In this document: positions 48,960 to 59,963 of the stretch, in pieces
How positions within the stretch are numbered: position 1 is the stretch's first letter
How the letters are laid out: each line of letters opens with the position of its first letter
From: Onchocerca volvulus
Lineage: Eukaryota > Nematoda > Chromadorea > Rhabditida > Onchocercidae
Direction of reading: 5' to 3'
Assembly: GCA_000499405.2 (NCBI GenBank)
Contig: HG738140.1
Span: 13,553,460 to 13,617,459, forward strand
Length of the DNA: 64,000 bases
Made by a program: the position numbers and the translations under genes
The notes under the pieces: generated by a model
Database searches by the model: none
What the model was told of the DNA's origin: nothing
What the model saw: only the letters and a program-made list of their open reading frames with translations

Positions 48960-50551
48960 CAGTGGCAATATGAGAGGTTCTTGAAAGAACTTTACGAATC
49001 CAACTGCTAAACTATTTTGTTTAATTAACTCTGTAGTTTAATAAGATCATTTAGCTTTTATAATTGGTAGATGATTTTTCTGATGATGCTAAGCTTTATA
49101 ATATTTTTATACTCTTTTCTACTCATCGAATTAGAAATGATTTATAATAGAAAAGCAAACATATTTCTTCATTTCTTTATTTTTTCTTAACATCTTCATT
49201 TTTTTTCATGATTGGATGTATGAGAGAATAAGTTATTTTACTGCACTTTTTTGTACTAGTTTTTTGATGTATCCGAATAACTATAAATTCATTATGACGA
49301 GATGAAAGAGAAAAAAAATTGACAAAAATTGAAACGAAAAACGTGGAAAAAAATGAAGCCACTTTTTTAAAAAAATATTGCTAGAATTTTTATTAATAAG
49401 CAACATTCCAGTTTTACAGGGATATTACAGGTACTTTAATTTCAGTTATTTTTCATGTTATTATTTGGCTAGTGAATTTTGCGTATATTTGTGTTTTGCA
49501 GTTTGCTGTATTTGCTCTGTTCTCGATTATTTATGCTCCTTTTTTATGTTTTAAAAATTTGGTGTCAGTTTTCAGAAATTTTTATAGAGCGTATTAGTGG
49601 TAGCCGTTTCTTTTGCTCCTTATCCGAGTTGGATAAAAGAGAACAAAGATTGACTAGCATTATATCTCGCAAAATGTAAATTTCCAATTAATCAGTCGAC
49701 AGTTGAGACACACTTTTTCTCTGATAAATGCTCTAGAAATGATAGTGAAGAAAAAATGGAACATTAAGCAAAGATTTAAGGTTTTCTAAAACGGAAATTT
49801 TTTTTAAGAAAGAAAAATTAGGAAGAATTAATATTGTATGTGGCAACATCATCTTATATTGAGATTTTCGGATAGTTTTCTGAATTGGATACTGTTGGCA
49901 GTAACAGTTTCCTCATACTCCTTTTGATACTTAGTTTACCAAAGACAATCGAAAACGTGACGAATTATAGCACTCACATAGAAAAATAGAAATGCACTTT
50001 TGCAGAAAAACGTTATACGACAAATATAGATATGCATATTTGCGATGCGTATGAAATGTTGAAATAAAAAGTATGCTTGGATTTTCTTATATTTTAAACT
50101 TTCTTTATTAGAATTATGTTATGTGAAAATATGTGGACCTCGATCTGTAATGTGTTCCGTGTTTTGATTTTTTCACAAATAAATTTTGTGCAAAAAGCAC
50201 TGTCACTTATCGGGCTATGCTGGGATCGGTTTTTTTCTAGAAACTTTGGTTGATTCAGTTCCAGTGATGAAATTGGACATCGGTGTTTAACGCTATCATC
50301 GTCTCTATAATTGCATAACGATAATTATGCATTTATTTGGAAGAGTTCCCGAATTTTCTGTTTAATTGATTGCATGATTATCCATTTGGTTAACTAATAG
50401 ATTGCTAGTTTAAATAGATTGCTTGATTCGATTGATATTTAAGTGTTAATTCATTCACTTGGTTATAATCATATTTAGTAAAAATGCACAATCCAGATTA
50501 GTATTGTTAGCTTTTTTATTTATAACTTACAAAAAGTACCAAGCCTATAGA
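48960..50551. other. Intergenic DNA between ttc4 and Helitron copy B
   Basis: AT-rich sequence. The open frame at 49479-49679 is hydrophobic and Cys/Leu-rich at its start but has no family resemblance, donor or partner exon. No gene is called. Confidence 0.5.
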
Positions 50552-50739
50552 CTAGGGCCCGGGCACGCTTCGCATGTCGTGCTCCAGTTTATACAAATAA
50601 AAATGTAAATGTTCAGTTGTTCAAAATCTTAAATCTCCGAAATTTCTTAAACACGTTCTTTATCTATATTATTCAAAATCTAAGATCTCTGGAAGTCCTT
50701 ACCTATTGCTTTGAAATTTTGAAACAATTGTGACTTTTT

Positions 50740-51290
50740 TTTTTTTTTCTTTGAAGAAAAGAGTTAGTGTTAGTGAAAGGTAAGAACTTACGATTTGAGT
50801 CGAATTGGTGGATGTTTGGACAACTAATTTTCACGTTTATTGTTAATACCGCAAATAATTGATGACAGAATAATATATAGAATAGAAATTAAGTAGAAGT
50901 TTATAAAAATAAGAATTATAACAGCAAAGATTATCAAGCCGAAGAATTTAAAGTCGAGATTAAAACTGGCACTAGCCAAAACCAATTTTAAGAATGACCC
51001 TTCTATATTAGATAAGCAGGTGTGGTTTATAGAATACAAAAAAGAGAATTACAGAGCTTTCTCGTGCTGTTTAAGAGATTGGTATGAAAAAGGAAATAAT
51101 TTTTGTAATAATTAGTATCCGGATGTAAAAAAAGCTTACATGTTACATGATTAGCATAAGGAATGTGAATCTTACATGTTACACATGATTAGCATAAAGG
51201 ATATTACATGTGAATTGGATACGGATTTAAATAATTTCTTGTAGTGTAAGTATTTTGAGATGAAAAGTTATTTTAGTAAAGTTATTCCGG
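50740..51290. mobile_element. Insertion inside Helitron copy B
   Basis: Copy A runs continuously from GCATTCAATACG through TTTTGACATAACTTTGCATTC, but in copy B the same junction is split by about 550 bases. The insert has a 36-base direct repeat (CTTACATGTTACATGATTAG start, at 51135-51170 and 51171-51215) near one end. It also has a plus-strand open frame of about 70 codons ending near 51115 with codon-like content (LDKQVWFIEYKKENYRAFS). The class of inserted DNA is not recognised. Confidence 0.5.
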
Positions 51291-51341
51291 GTTTTCTGAT
51301 AACAACATTGCATTCGAATATACGCATGTTTAAGAAATTTT

Positions 51342-52045
51342 TTATATATACGCGTTGCTGTAGCTCAATCTGTGATAAAAAAGAAAAGAGAAAGCGCACG
51401 TTTCTAATATGTTTAATTTCACAGTGCTTTGATATACAATATTTTTTGTTCCATTGTCTGTATAAATATAGAGATTATCTGGTTTGCTGACTCTAGAACA
51501 CACAACATATAATCTTCCATGTGAAAAGCAAACCATTTCTATATCTAAATCGCACAATTCCAAAGATTTGCTCTGAGATTTGTTGATGGTGAATCTAAAC
51601 GCCAATCGAATTGGGAATTGCAATTTCTTAAACTGAAATGGCATATCGGTTGGAATCATAAGAATGCGAAGAAAAGGGCATCTTCTGTCAAGATTGTGAA
51701 AAGTCCTGTCAAGGTCTTGTCAAGATTTTTGTCTCTACGACAATAATCATTAATTTTTTTATTGCAAGCCGCGTTCCAATGGTAAGTTTTGGCTGTCGAA
51801 AATTCACAACATGATAAATGGCGCTTCAATTTTCAATTTCTGTACGTCGATGGTACCCGGGCAGATTGAGTGAATTCAAAAATTCTATTGGATAATTAAT
51901 CGCTTCATCTGCTTCTACAGCGGTTTCCACAAAGTCTTGTGTATGGTTGTCTCGATTTGAATGTTAGATAGCTCGTTTATTCAGCCAACCGTGATTCTTA
52001 TAACTAGTTTGAATAATGGAAAAAACTTTTTCAATCATTCTTCAT
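51342..52045 (-). pseudogene. Helitron PIF1-like helicase pseudogene (copy B)
   Basis: Minus-strand frames match the C-terminal helicase half. MIPTDMPFQFKKLQFPIRLA and then CFSHGRLYVVCSRVSKPDNL read in one frame at 51342-51659. Upstream at about 51660-52045 are disrupted pieces that include a leucine-rich NYP/FLNS-like segment and MIEKVFSIIQTSYKNHGWLN. Several stops and frame changes intervene. The C-terminal part is less damaged than in copy A (the PDNLYIYTDNGT end is intact), suggesting copy B is somewhat younger or decayed differently. Confidence 0.78.
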
Positions 52046-52093
52046 CATAATACTCCATATCATTATCAATTCAGTTTAAAGTATTTGTTGACT

Positions 52094-52792
52094 TCAATTC
52101 CATACAATAACCCTGTATTTCTCACAACAAACAACCAGTGTTCGTATGTATTGCTGCAAAACTAGTAATCCTGAAATATTAAACTTAAGGACGCAAAAAT
52201 TACAATTAAAAAAGTGTAAACCAATTTCAATTTACAGAGAGTTGCATACTTGATTTTGCATTTGTTCCAGAAAATTCCATCTTTTTAAATCATAGCTTGC
52301 ATAAATAAGATCTCATGTCGAGTCTTTTCTAACATCATTAGTAACAATTACAAATATCGCCTTTAATCAGAGATAAAGCAAAAAGTCATACCAACGATTT
52401 TGCGGTGTTCTGAAGGAATTATCCGCATCCGGTATGCTGATTCTCGAGCTAACATATCACTGGTCACTACTTCTTCGAGGGTCCCACACTGGAAGTATCC
52501 AAACCAGAAAAGATAAAGTAACTAACATTATGTGTTGCCAGATAGAAAAAGAATATGAGGTATAAAATTTCCGACTGGAGAATATTATCAAATTAAACAT
52601 GATTTCTCTCCTCTTCTCTATCTTCATACTCATCATTTGATTACTATGGGATAATGTATTATTACTGATCAGCAATGCATGATGATAATATTCTCATCGA
52701 TAAATTAAAAAATGACAACAAAAAAAGAAAATGAAAGTTAATTTCAAACCTACAGTGTTTCTTTGAATTATCTTCAATCTTTTAAATTCCAT
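52094..52792 (-). CDS. Possible three-exon gene for a 70-residue protein, family unknown
   Basis: Minus-strand exons 52792-52754, 52488-52392 and 52170-52094 join exactly in phase (39 + 97 + 77 bases) into 70 codons plus TGA. Splice sites are ACT|GTAGGT, ACTTCCAG|TGT, GTTG|GTATGA and ATATTTCAG|GA. The protein starts MEFKRLKIIQRNTCGTLEEV, continues with a charged ESAYRMRIIPSEHRKIVG segment and ends in a hydrophobic LLVLQQYIRTLVVCCEKYR stretch. Codon content in the middle exon is clearly richer in G/C than the surroundings. A GTGTAG acceptor one base before the ATG would suit trans-splicing. I recognise no family. The stop lies only about 50 bases from the truncated edge of Helitron copy B, so a gene fragment carried by, or hit by, the transposon is possible. 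Confidence 0.5.
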
Positions 52793-53410
52793 TCTACACA
52801 AATGATTTATTCTTTTACAGCAAAATCGTTTTTATTTCAATTCTTACCTCTCCTTCTCTCTGTTGCAAAAAAAAGGGAAAAAGATTGAAATGTTTCACAA
52901 TTGAATCCTTAAGAGAAAAAAGAAAGAAAGGATGGACGATAAAAGCGTTGGATATGTTACCGAAGAAGTCTGTAATTCAGATAACATTATTATTTTGATA
53001 GCAATAAGAACAATAACATGAATTATTACCATTACCACATGACTTTAATCATTAGTATTACTGGTAGATTTAGAGTAGAATATGCAATTTGAAATTTTTC
53101 AATCGCAAGACGCAAAAAAGAATTGTTGTAGTTTATAAATGAAAGAAAAAAGAAAAAAGCCCAATCTTTCATTGTTTTCTTTCGTATTTTATGCTACCAT
53201 AATTATTATTTCCAATGAAAAGATAATTTTTGAAACATTGATCGTGAAAATAGCGCCAATAAACGAATTTTAAAGCAAATAAAAATGAGTTCAATTTCAT
53301 TATTTGCTGTTATCGTTAATTTTTAATCTTTCTACGTTCTGATGCAAAACAATTTGCCATTGACTGTATCAATTACTATAACATGAAGTGTGCATAATAA
53401 CATCGCTAAC

Positions 53411-53501
<91 letters not shown>

Positions 53502-54578
53502 TGTTATTATTATTATTATCATTTGGTATTATTTATTGTTATTCATCATTTTTTATTATTATTTATTATTTATTATCATTTGCTATTATTTATTATTATT
53601 TACTGCTATTTATTATTATTTATTATTTACTATTATTTACTACTATTAGAGAAATGGGAGGAAGAAGGAGAATGAGAAAAAAAAGGAAGGCAGATTATTA
53701 TTATTATTATTTCCTTTATTTTATTCTTACAATTTTTCAATCTTTTTTGAAATTTTATAAGAATTCTCGAGGCTTTATAGAATATATTCGTCAGGATGAT
53801 AGTAAACTGATGAGTGCCAAGTGATAATCAAGATAACCTCTTACAAACACATCATAAACTTTCACAAAAATTTCCAGTAGGTATGGTAAATATACTCCTA
53901 ACAGAATATCCATCCATCATGAGTTAAAGTAAAAAAAAAAAAAATGAAATTAAAACTGTAGAATAATAAGTAATTAAGATTTAGAATAATTGAAGACATC
54001 TCGGTGATATAACGAATTGATTACTAATGCATCAGCAACTAATGGTAAAATAAAATTTTATTTGCGCAGTTGTTGAAGTGAAACGACAATAACAATAGAA
54101 AAAATTATTTGACCAGGTAAATGATAAGAAATAATGTATATTATTGCTTAATTGCTTATACTTATTTCCTAATTACTTATTGTTTGCTTATTCAGATATA
54201 TTCATTCAATAATAACTATTAAAATTTTTCAAATATCATTTAATAGAAGTTTTTAAATAATGGATGAATTTGGCTAAATAAACTCATTTCATATTTCAAT
54301 TATCACAATATACACTTTTTGATTAATAGCCTAAAAATTATAAGATAACGAGAAAATAAATGATTCTCAAATACTGATAATAATTTATCACGAAAAAGAA
54401 ATATATAATAATAATTACTGGTAATACCAAAGTCGTATAAATATCGGAATACGAGTGATTTAAAAACAAAAATATCGATTACATTTAATTTATTTATAAC
54501 TGTAAAAAATAAGCACTTATGAATCCTGAGTTAAATAATTTCAGTAAATATCATATTTCGATTTCAGATTCGATATAT
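52793..54578. other. Intergenic DNA with ATT microsatellite
   Basis: Contains the long trinucleotide repeat at 53413-53650. A short plus-strand frame from an ATG at 52933 (MDDKSVGYVTEEVCNSD) and the end of another at 53764-53824 (GFIEYIRQDDSKLMSAK) look codon-like. They cannot be linked by matching splice phases and are not called as a gene. Confidence 0.45.
53413..53650. repeat. (ATT)n microsatellite with degenerate flank
   Basis: A near-perfect ATT run of about 29 units spans 53413-53499. A shorter run follows, then a degenerate TTATTATTTATTATT-type tail to about 53650. Translations through it give poly-isoleucine and are artefacts. Confidence 0.95.
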
Positions 54579-57500
54579 TTATGTTTTTTCCGATTCTCCA
54601 CGATTTTCAAAATTGGTAGCATTTGTTATTGGTCCAAGTACTAATCCACTGCCGGAAATTGTTATTTTTTCGTAAAGCGATTCATTCACTGAAAATAAAT
54701 ATAATTTAGCAACATTTAATATTTCCATAAAGAATATTGTTTGTTAAGTCCAAATATTTAAATAAATAAAAATGAAATATATGTGAATTGCCACAAAGAT
54801 ACATGGCAACATATAACATGTTAGAAAAGTAACTTTGAAGAGATATCTCAAAAAATGATAAATTAAATAATTTAAAATTCTTAAAATATGGTTAAATGGG
54901 ATTTCGAAGAGATCAATTTAGAGCTCTTTTTTTTATTTATAAAGGACAAATCAAAACCTAAAATTTTTAAATAATAGATTCATTTCCATGACAATTTTCA
55001 CTTCTATTTTGATATAAGTATATCAAACATCTGTCAACTATCCTAATCCATTCCAATCATTTTCTGAATTTAAGGGAATGAGTTTTTCATCCACCATATG
55101 TTTGTTAAAACTACACTATCCATCAAATTGATAATCAAACACAAAAAGAAAAAAGCGAACTTTGTTGATGTGTCATCGATTTTATTTCAATTTACTTTTT
55201 AATCTTGCGAAAAAAAAATGCGAAAGCAAAACTGTAACTGCCAGAAAAAAATTAAGACGTTTTTTTCAATTAAAAATTTTGCTTTTTCATTTTTTATGCT
55301 TAAAATCTTAGCGTTTCTTATGCATTATCGTCATTCTCTGCAAAGTTAGGAAATTTTTTTTTCTTTTTTCGTTATAAAAATTTGGCCAATAAATCGATAA
55401 ATTATACTTTTCAAATCTTTTTTCCTTCTTCTTATTGTTTCGGTAAATACCGCAGAAATGAATATTACTAACAATGTTTTATGGGAATCAAAATATCTCA
55501 ATCATATTTGAAAATATCGAAAAATGCCAAGTAAACAACTACATTTATTACTGAATTGTATATATTTCTACATGATTTTGCTTGATATTTTATCGATAAT
55601 TTATGTTTAATTGCTATAATTACATTAAGATGGTTGAATATAGCTATGGAAATATACTGAGGACATTATCACGGTGGCTTCAAATTAAACATTAATGTTT
55701 GCATCAGTAACAATTGCACAGAATTTATGTATTTCGTTTAATTGATGCAAATAAAAAAGAAAAAAGCTCTCATTAAAATTTTTGCAAATTTGTGCGAAAA
55801 AATTCAATTTCATTTTTTAAAAAATTTCTCGTTCTCTATATATTCCATATTTATTGAATTTGCACATAGCACTACCACATTGTATCAGAATCTCGAACTT
55901 TATGGTACTTTTTTGTTAATCCATCCATCCTTTTAGATTTGATCAATAGTTATGTCTATCCACCTTATTCAGCTTTCAAATTAATAGGAAGGATGAGACA
56001 TAAATTCCATGAAAGTATTAATAAATCAATATGAATAATATACATTGCATGTAAATTTAATTAGTTTAATCTAACTTGACCTCACCTACTGGTTTTATGG
56101 TAAGACTGAGAAAATTTTGATGAAATTTGAGCTATTAATTAAATATAATCTTTAATGACAAACATGAATAAAACTATTAGATTAATTCATCGAAATTATC
56201 CTATTCAGTCGAAAAAATGTTTAAATCAGATGGTTGACGTATTTCAGTGAATGAGTATTATTTTAATTCAATTGATTTCCATCATTTTACTGCATATTAT
56301 TTTGTATTTGAACTATTATTGGAATAGAAGATTTGAGTTTCCTCAACAAAATGACCTGTTCTCAGTGATATTTGAATAAAATAATTTGTGGAGCAACTTA
56401 AATGCAAAAATGTCAAGAAATTAGAAATCATTATTTGTTTGAGTATAGCAAACTAGTAGTTAATACATATATAACAGAAAAAATTGAAATAAGACAATTG
56501 ACTATTTGATTACTCGCATTTTATTCACTTATTTATACAAGTTTATTTGTTTGCCGCATTAATGAGATCTGAAAGAATAAAATAAGAGCAGAAAGTTGTT
56601 TAAAAAAATGGAAGGAAAGTTATTTATAACTAAAAAAAAAAAAAATTTCACAAAAAAGAAAACACATAACATTCCTGTTGAATTGATGTTTCGGTACTAC
56701 ATTAAGCCTCATAATAAATAACTAGTGACACCGTAGCATCCATCAAAATTTTATATTTACTAGCAGATATTTCAATCAATGTTATTCAGAATATGAAATA
56801 TTTTCTACAGGATATATCATGTCTTTATAGCAATATTCTGGGGAATATTTTATATTATAATAAATATCAACGAGACGAATATGATAATATTACAATACTT
56901 TTGCCACTAATTGCCTGAGATTCATTTATTCTGTAGATTTTTTATTTTTACATTGCATAATAGAACTGCGAAAAATAACAAAAAAAAAAAAAAAGTAAAG
57001 TTTAATATGTCCTTTCTCAAAAAAAGAGGAAGAGCAGACAGGGAATAGACGGAAGAGGAGAAAAGTTGGCGAAATAATATTTCAATAATTATAAAATGAA
57101 ACAAAAACAAACATTATCCTAATTAATTAGCTAATTGATCGGTTAAAATAGATCTTCTGACGATGCTCTTATTTTCCGATCTTAAAGGAATCACGGGGTT
57201 ATCAGTGAACAATGACATAATATCCTATATATTCGCAGATTTACAAGAAAACGATTCTTGTTTGAATAATTAGCCATCCTATTTATTCTATTATCATTTT
57301 ATTCTTTATTTTCTTTACAGCATTTGTTATCAATCTTTTTTTCTTTTAAACATTTTCAATTTTTCATTTCTGAAATTAATCAGTCCGAAATTTTGCCGAG
57401 AAAAGTGTGATCAAAACTTCGAAAATATGAGGTATTTAACGAGAATCTCATCTATTTCTTCTAATTATAATTAAATTCTAATCAGATTGAAGAAATTGGC

Positions 57501-59963
57501 TTCTTCTTCCTGTCAACTACTTTGTTATTTCCATTGGAAGTTCTTGAAAATTTTAAAATGACAGAAAAATTGATTATTCTGTTGTTTTTCTTTGAATATT
57601 TAGGATTGCTTGCGATGTGAAGAATGATGAAACGATTAAATTGTAATGAAATGATGATACATGTAGTTGTTTACAATTCCAGTTAGTTTAAATTTAATGT
57701 TGCAGTTTGCTTGCATCTAGGTTGCAACTTTTCAATCTCATAAAATTTAAGAGAAAGAGAGGAAGGAAGAAGAGAAAAAAATGAATGGAAAGATATTAAT
57801 CAATCTTTGTATCTATTATTTCTAAGATGTTTCTTCCAAATAATTCTAATTCCTAAAAAATAAATATCAATACGTTTAATTTATTGCTCAATACAATTTG
57901 CTTTCAAATTTTTAATTTAAAATTTAAAATCCGAGTAGTTTGCGTGATTAATAAGTTCATAGCGATTTTTTTAATGTTGTTGCTTTGGCTATGTATAATC
58001 GGCTTCAAATTATTAATGAGTAATACCTGGGAAAGAATTAATTGCTTTTTGCCAAGGATTTGTTCTATGCCGGACTTTTCTCTACTTAATTTCAAAAATT
58101 ATAAAGTAAGTGAGAATTATCCCAAATGTGATTCTGCGAAAAAAAATTTCCATTTGTTTGAATTGTAAGTTGAGAATTTTCAAGAACAATGAAAAGGTAT
58201 TCATTCATTATTGCTGCTTTAAAATTGATGAGAAAAAAAAAGAAAAAATTTAATTACGAAAGAAAAAGTCAAAAATTATTTACAAAATAATTTTCATTTA
58301 TTATTAAGTAATTGCATGACAATATATTTTATTTACAAAAATTTGGTTATGATCAAAACATTTTTATGTTAAATAAATCATTAAATGAAGTAAAAGATAA
58401 AGCATAAAATATGTATGCTTGAACAGTTTTTCAACGAAATGGTTAAATGAAATATAATATAATAAAGCAAAGAAAGCAATGTTTTTTCAATGTAAAAATA
58501 TTTTTGCAAATAAAAACAAGAAGTTATTCCTGAGATAGCGCTATTTAAATTGAAGGAAAAATCTCAAACTTTGGCTTTTTTTTTTTTTTGCGTAAGATAT
58601 TTGCAACATATCTAATTTGACATATCATTGTTGTACTAAATGTCATGTCGAAGTAGTAGAATTTTCTAAATTTCAATTTCCGTGAATTTATTATTGAGGA
58701 AGGAAACGATCTTTCATTTTTATTTCCACTCAAACTAAAAGGATGGAAAAATTTCAAATTAAGAATTCTATTTTGAATAATATCGACGAAGAAATAAACG
58801 TGTAAAAGATTTTTAATGTAATTTTTAAAATCTTTTATTTTTCAATTACAATTTTTTCGAGATTTAAGACAAAAAGTCAAATGTTACATTGTTAATTGCC
58901 ATCATACGAATCAAAATCTAATCAAACAAAATAAATTCAAGCAATTACAATGCATCTTTAGAATTTAACTTTGCTCAATATTTTTTAAGACATCTTATCA
59001 CAATTCTTATTATAACTGTTTTTGCTTGCGAAATATGATATCAACTTATTATTAATAATACCAATATTTTATTTAATCGGTATTTTTCATTTTCAAATTT
59101 CTCTTATTCAAATATTCTTGCCTTAAAGAATTTCATGATCATGTAGTCATAGAATATTGAAGTCTCATAATCTCAAAATCCCTATGGATGAGTTTTTGAT
59201 GATATTTGCAAATTCAAGGATGCGATTAGTAAAAGAAGAGGGGAAAAGCGAAAGAAAGTCAAGATATGGGAGTATTGATTGCTAACGGAAATTGGAAGAT
59301 AAGAAGAGAGGCGAAAAAAGGAAATTTAGAATTGTTAATAAATTAGATTTATTTCATTCTCTTAATTTAGGATAATTGGAAATAACTGGAAGAAACTATC
59401 TTTTGCATTTCTGAAGAATTTTAACGTACAAGAAGCGGTTGCTTTAGAAGCTACTTATACTTAATAATTGCACATTTTTTTTGTTTTTCCTGAAGAAATT
59501 TTATGAAAAAATTGATTTTTGGAAACAACGCGGCGAAATAAAAAGGAATTTGTTTATTTGATTATTTACAGATTGAAAAGTAACTGAAAATATTCCTAAA
59601 ATCAATTAATTTAGTGTTATGGGAATATATAATGTATTATAATCGAATAGCGAACAAGATGTATGTATTGCGTCGCAAAAATTTCTCTTTTCAATCAGTT
59701 AAATGATAAAATTCAATGAAATATCTTGCACGTTATTTCGATAGGCATAAATGAAATTTATATTTTAAGTAATTGATTATTTAGATAAAATTCAATAACT
59801 AACTTATTTCCTCGATTTTCGAACCAAATAACAACATAAAAACTACCAAGAGAACAGCTAGAATAGTTATCATAATAACGATAATTTTAATTATGCGACG
59901 AGTAGAAGCAAGATGATCTTCTTCTCCATTTTCCAAATAATTATTTCTTCTTTCACCGTTCAT
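54579..59963 (-). CDS. Possible small single-pass membrane protein gene, two exons
   Basis: Exon 1 (59963-59804) starts MNGERRNNYLENGEEDHLAS, then STRR and a long hydrophobic run (about residues 24-46, IIKIIVIMITILAVLLVV), and ends at a GTTAGT donor in phase 1. Exon 2 (54688-54579) follows ATTTTCAG, completes the split codon as ATG and encodes NESLYEKITISGSGLVLGPI, then an NAT site and a charged tail to TAA. The joined product is 89 residues. With a charged, positively flanked N-terminus and two N-glycosylation sequons (NES, NAT) after the span, a type II orientation is likely. An ATTTTAG acceptor 17 bases before the ATG suits trans-splicing. The intron would be 5.1 kb and may contain missed exons. 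No family recognised. Confidence 0.5.

Larger units (their letters stand above)
50552..52045 (-). mobile_element. Decayed Helitron, copy B (5'-truncated, interrupted)
   Basis: A second remnant of the same family as copy A, in the opposite orientation. Its 3' end on the minus strand has the CATGC-GAA-GCGTG hairpin and terminates in CTAG (50552-50555) followed by T. Then come the dispersed unit (50584-50735), a segment of about 550 bases absent from copy A (50740-51290), and the rest of the unit (51300-51376). The remainder is the 3' part of the helicase pseudogene up to about 52045. The N-terminal helicase half and any initiator domain are missing. Confidence 0.78.

Noticed and set aside
52933..53022. 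Plus-strand ATG with a codon-like MDDKSVGYVTEEVCNSD start
   Set aside because: The only donor-like site (GTAATT) gives a phase that creates a stop with the available downstream exon; no transcript model could be built.
53388..53824. Two long plus-strand frames rich in isoleucine, leucine and tyrosine
   Set aside because: They are translations of the ATT microsatellite and its degenerate flank. Only the last 20 codons look protein-like and no splice partner was found.
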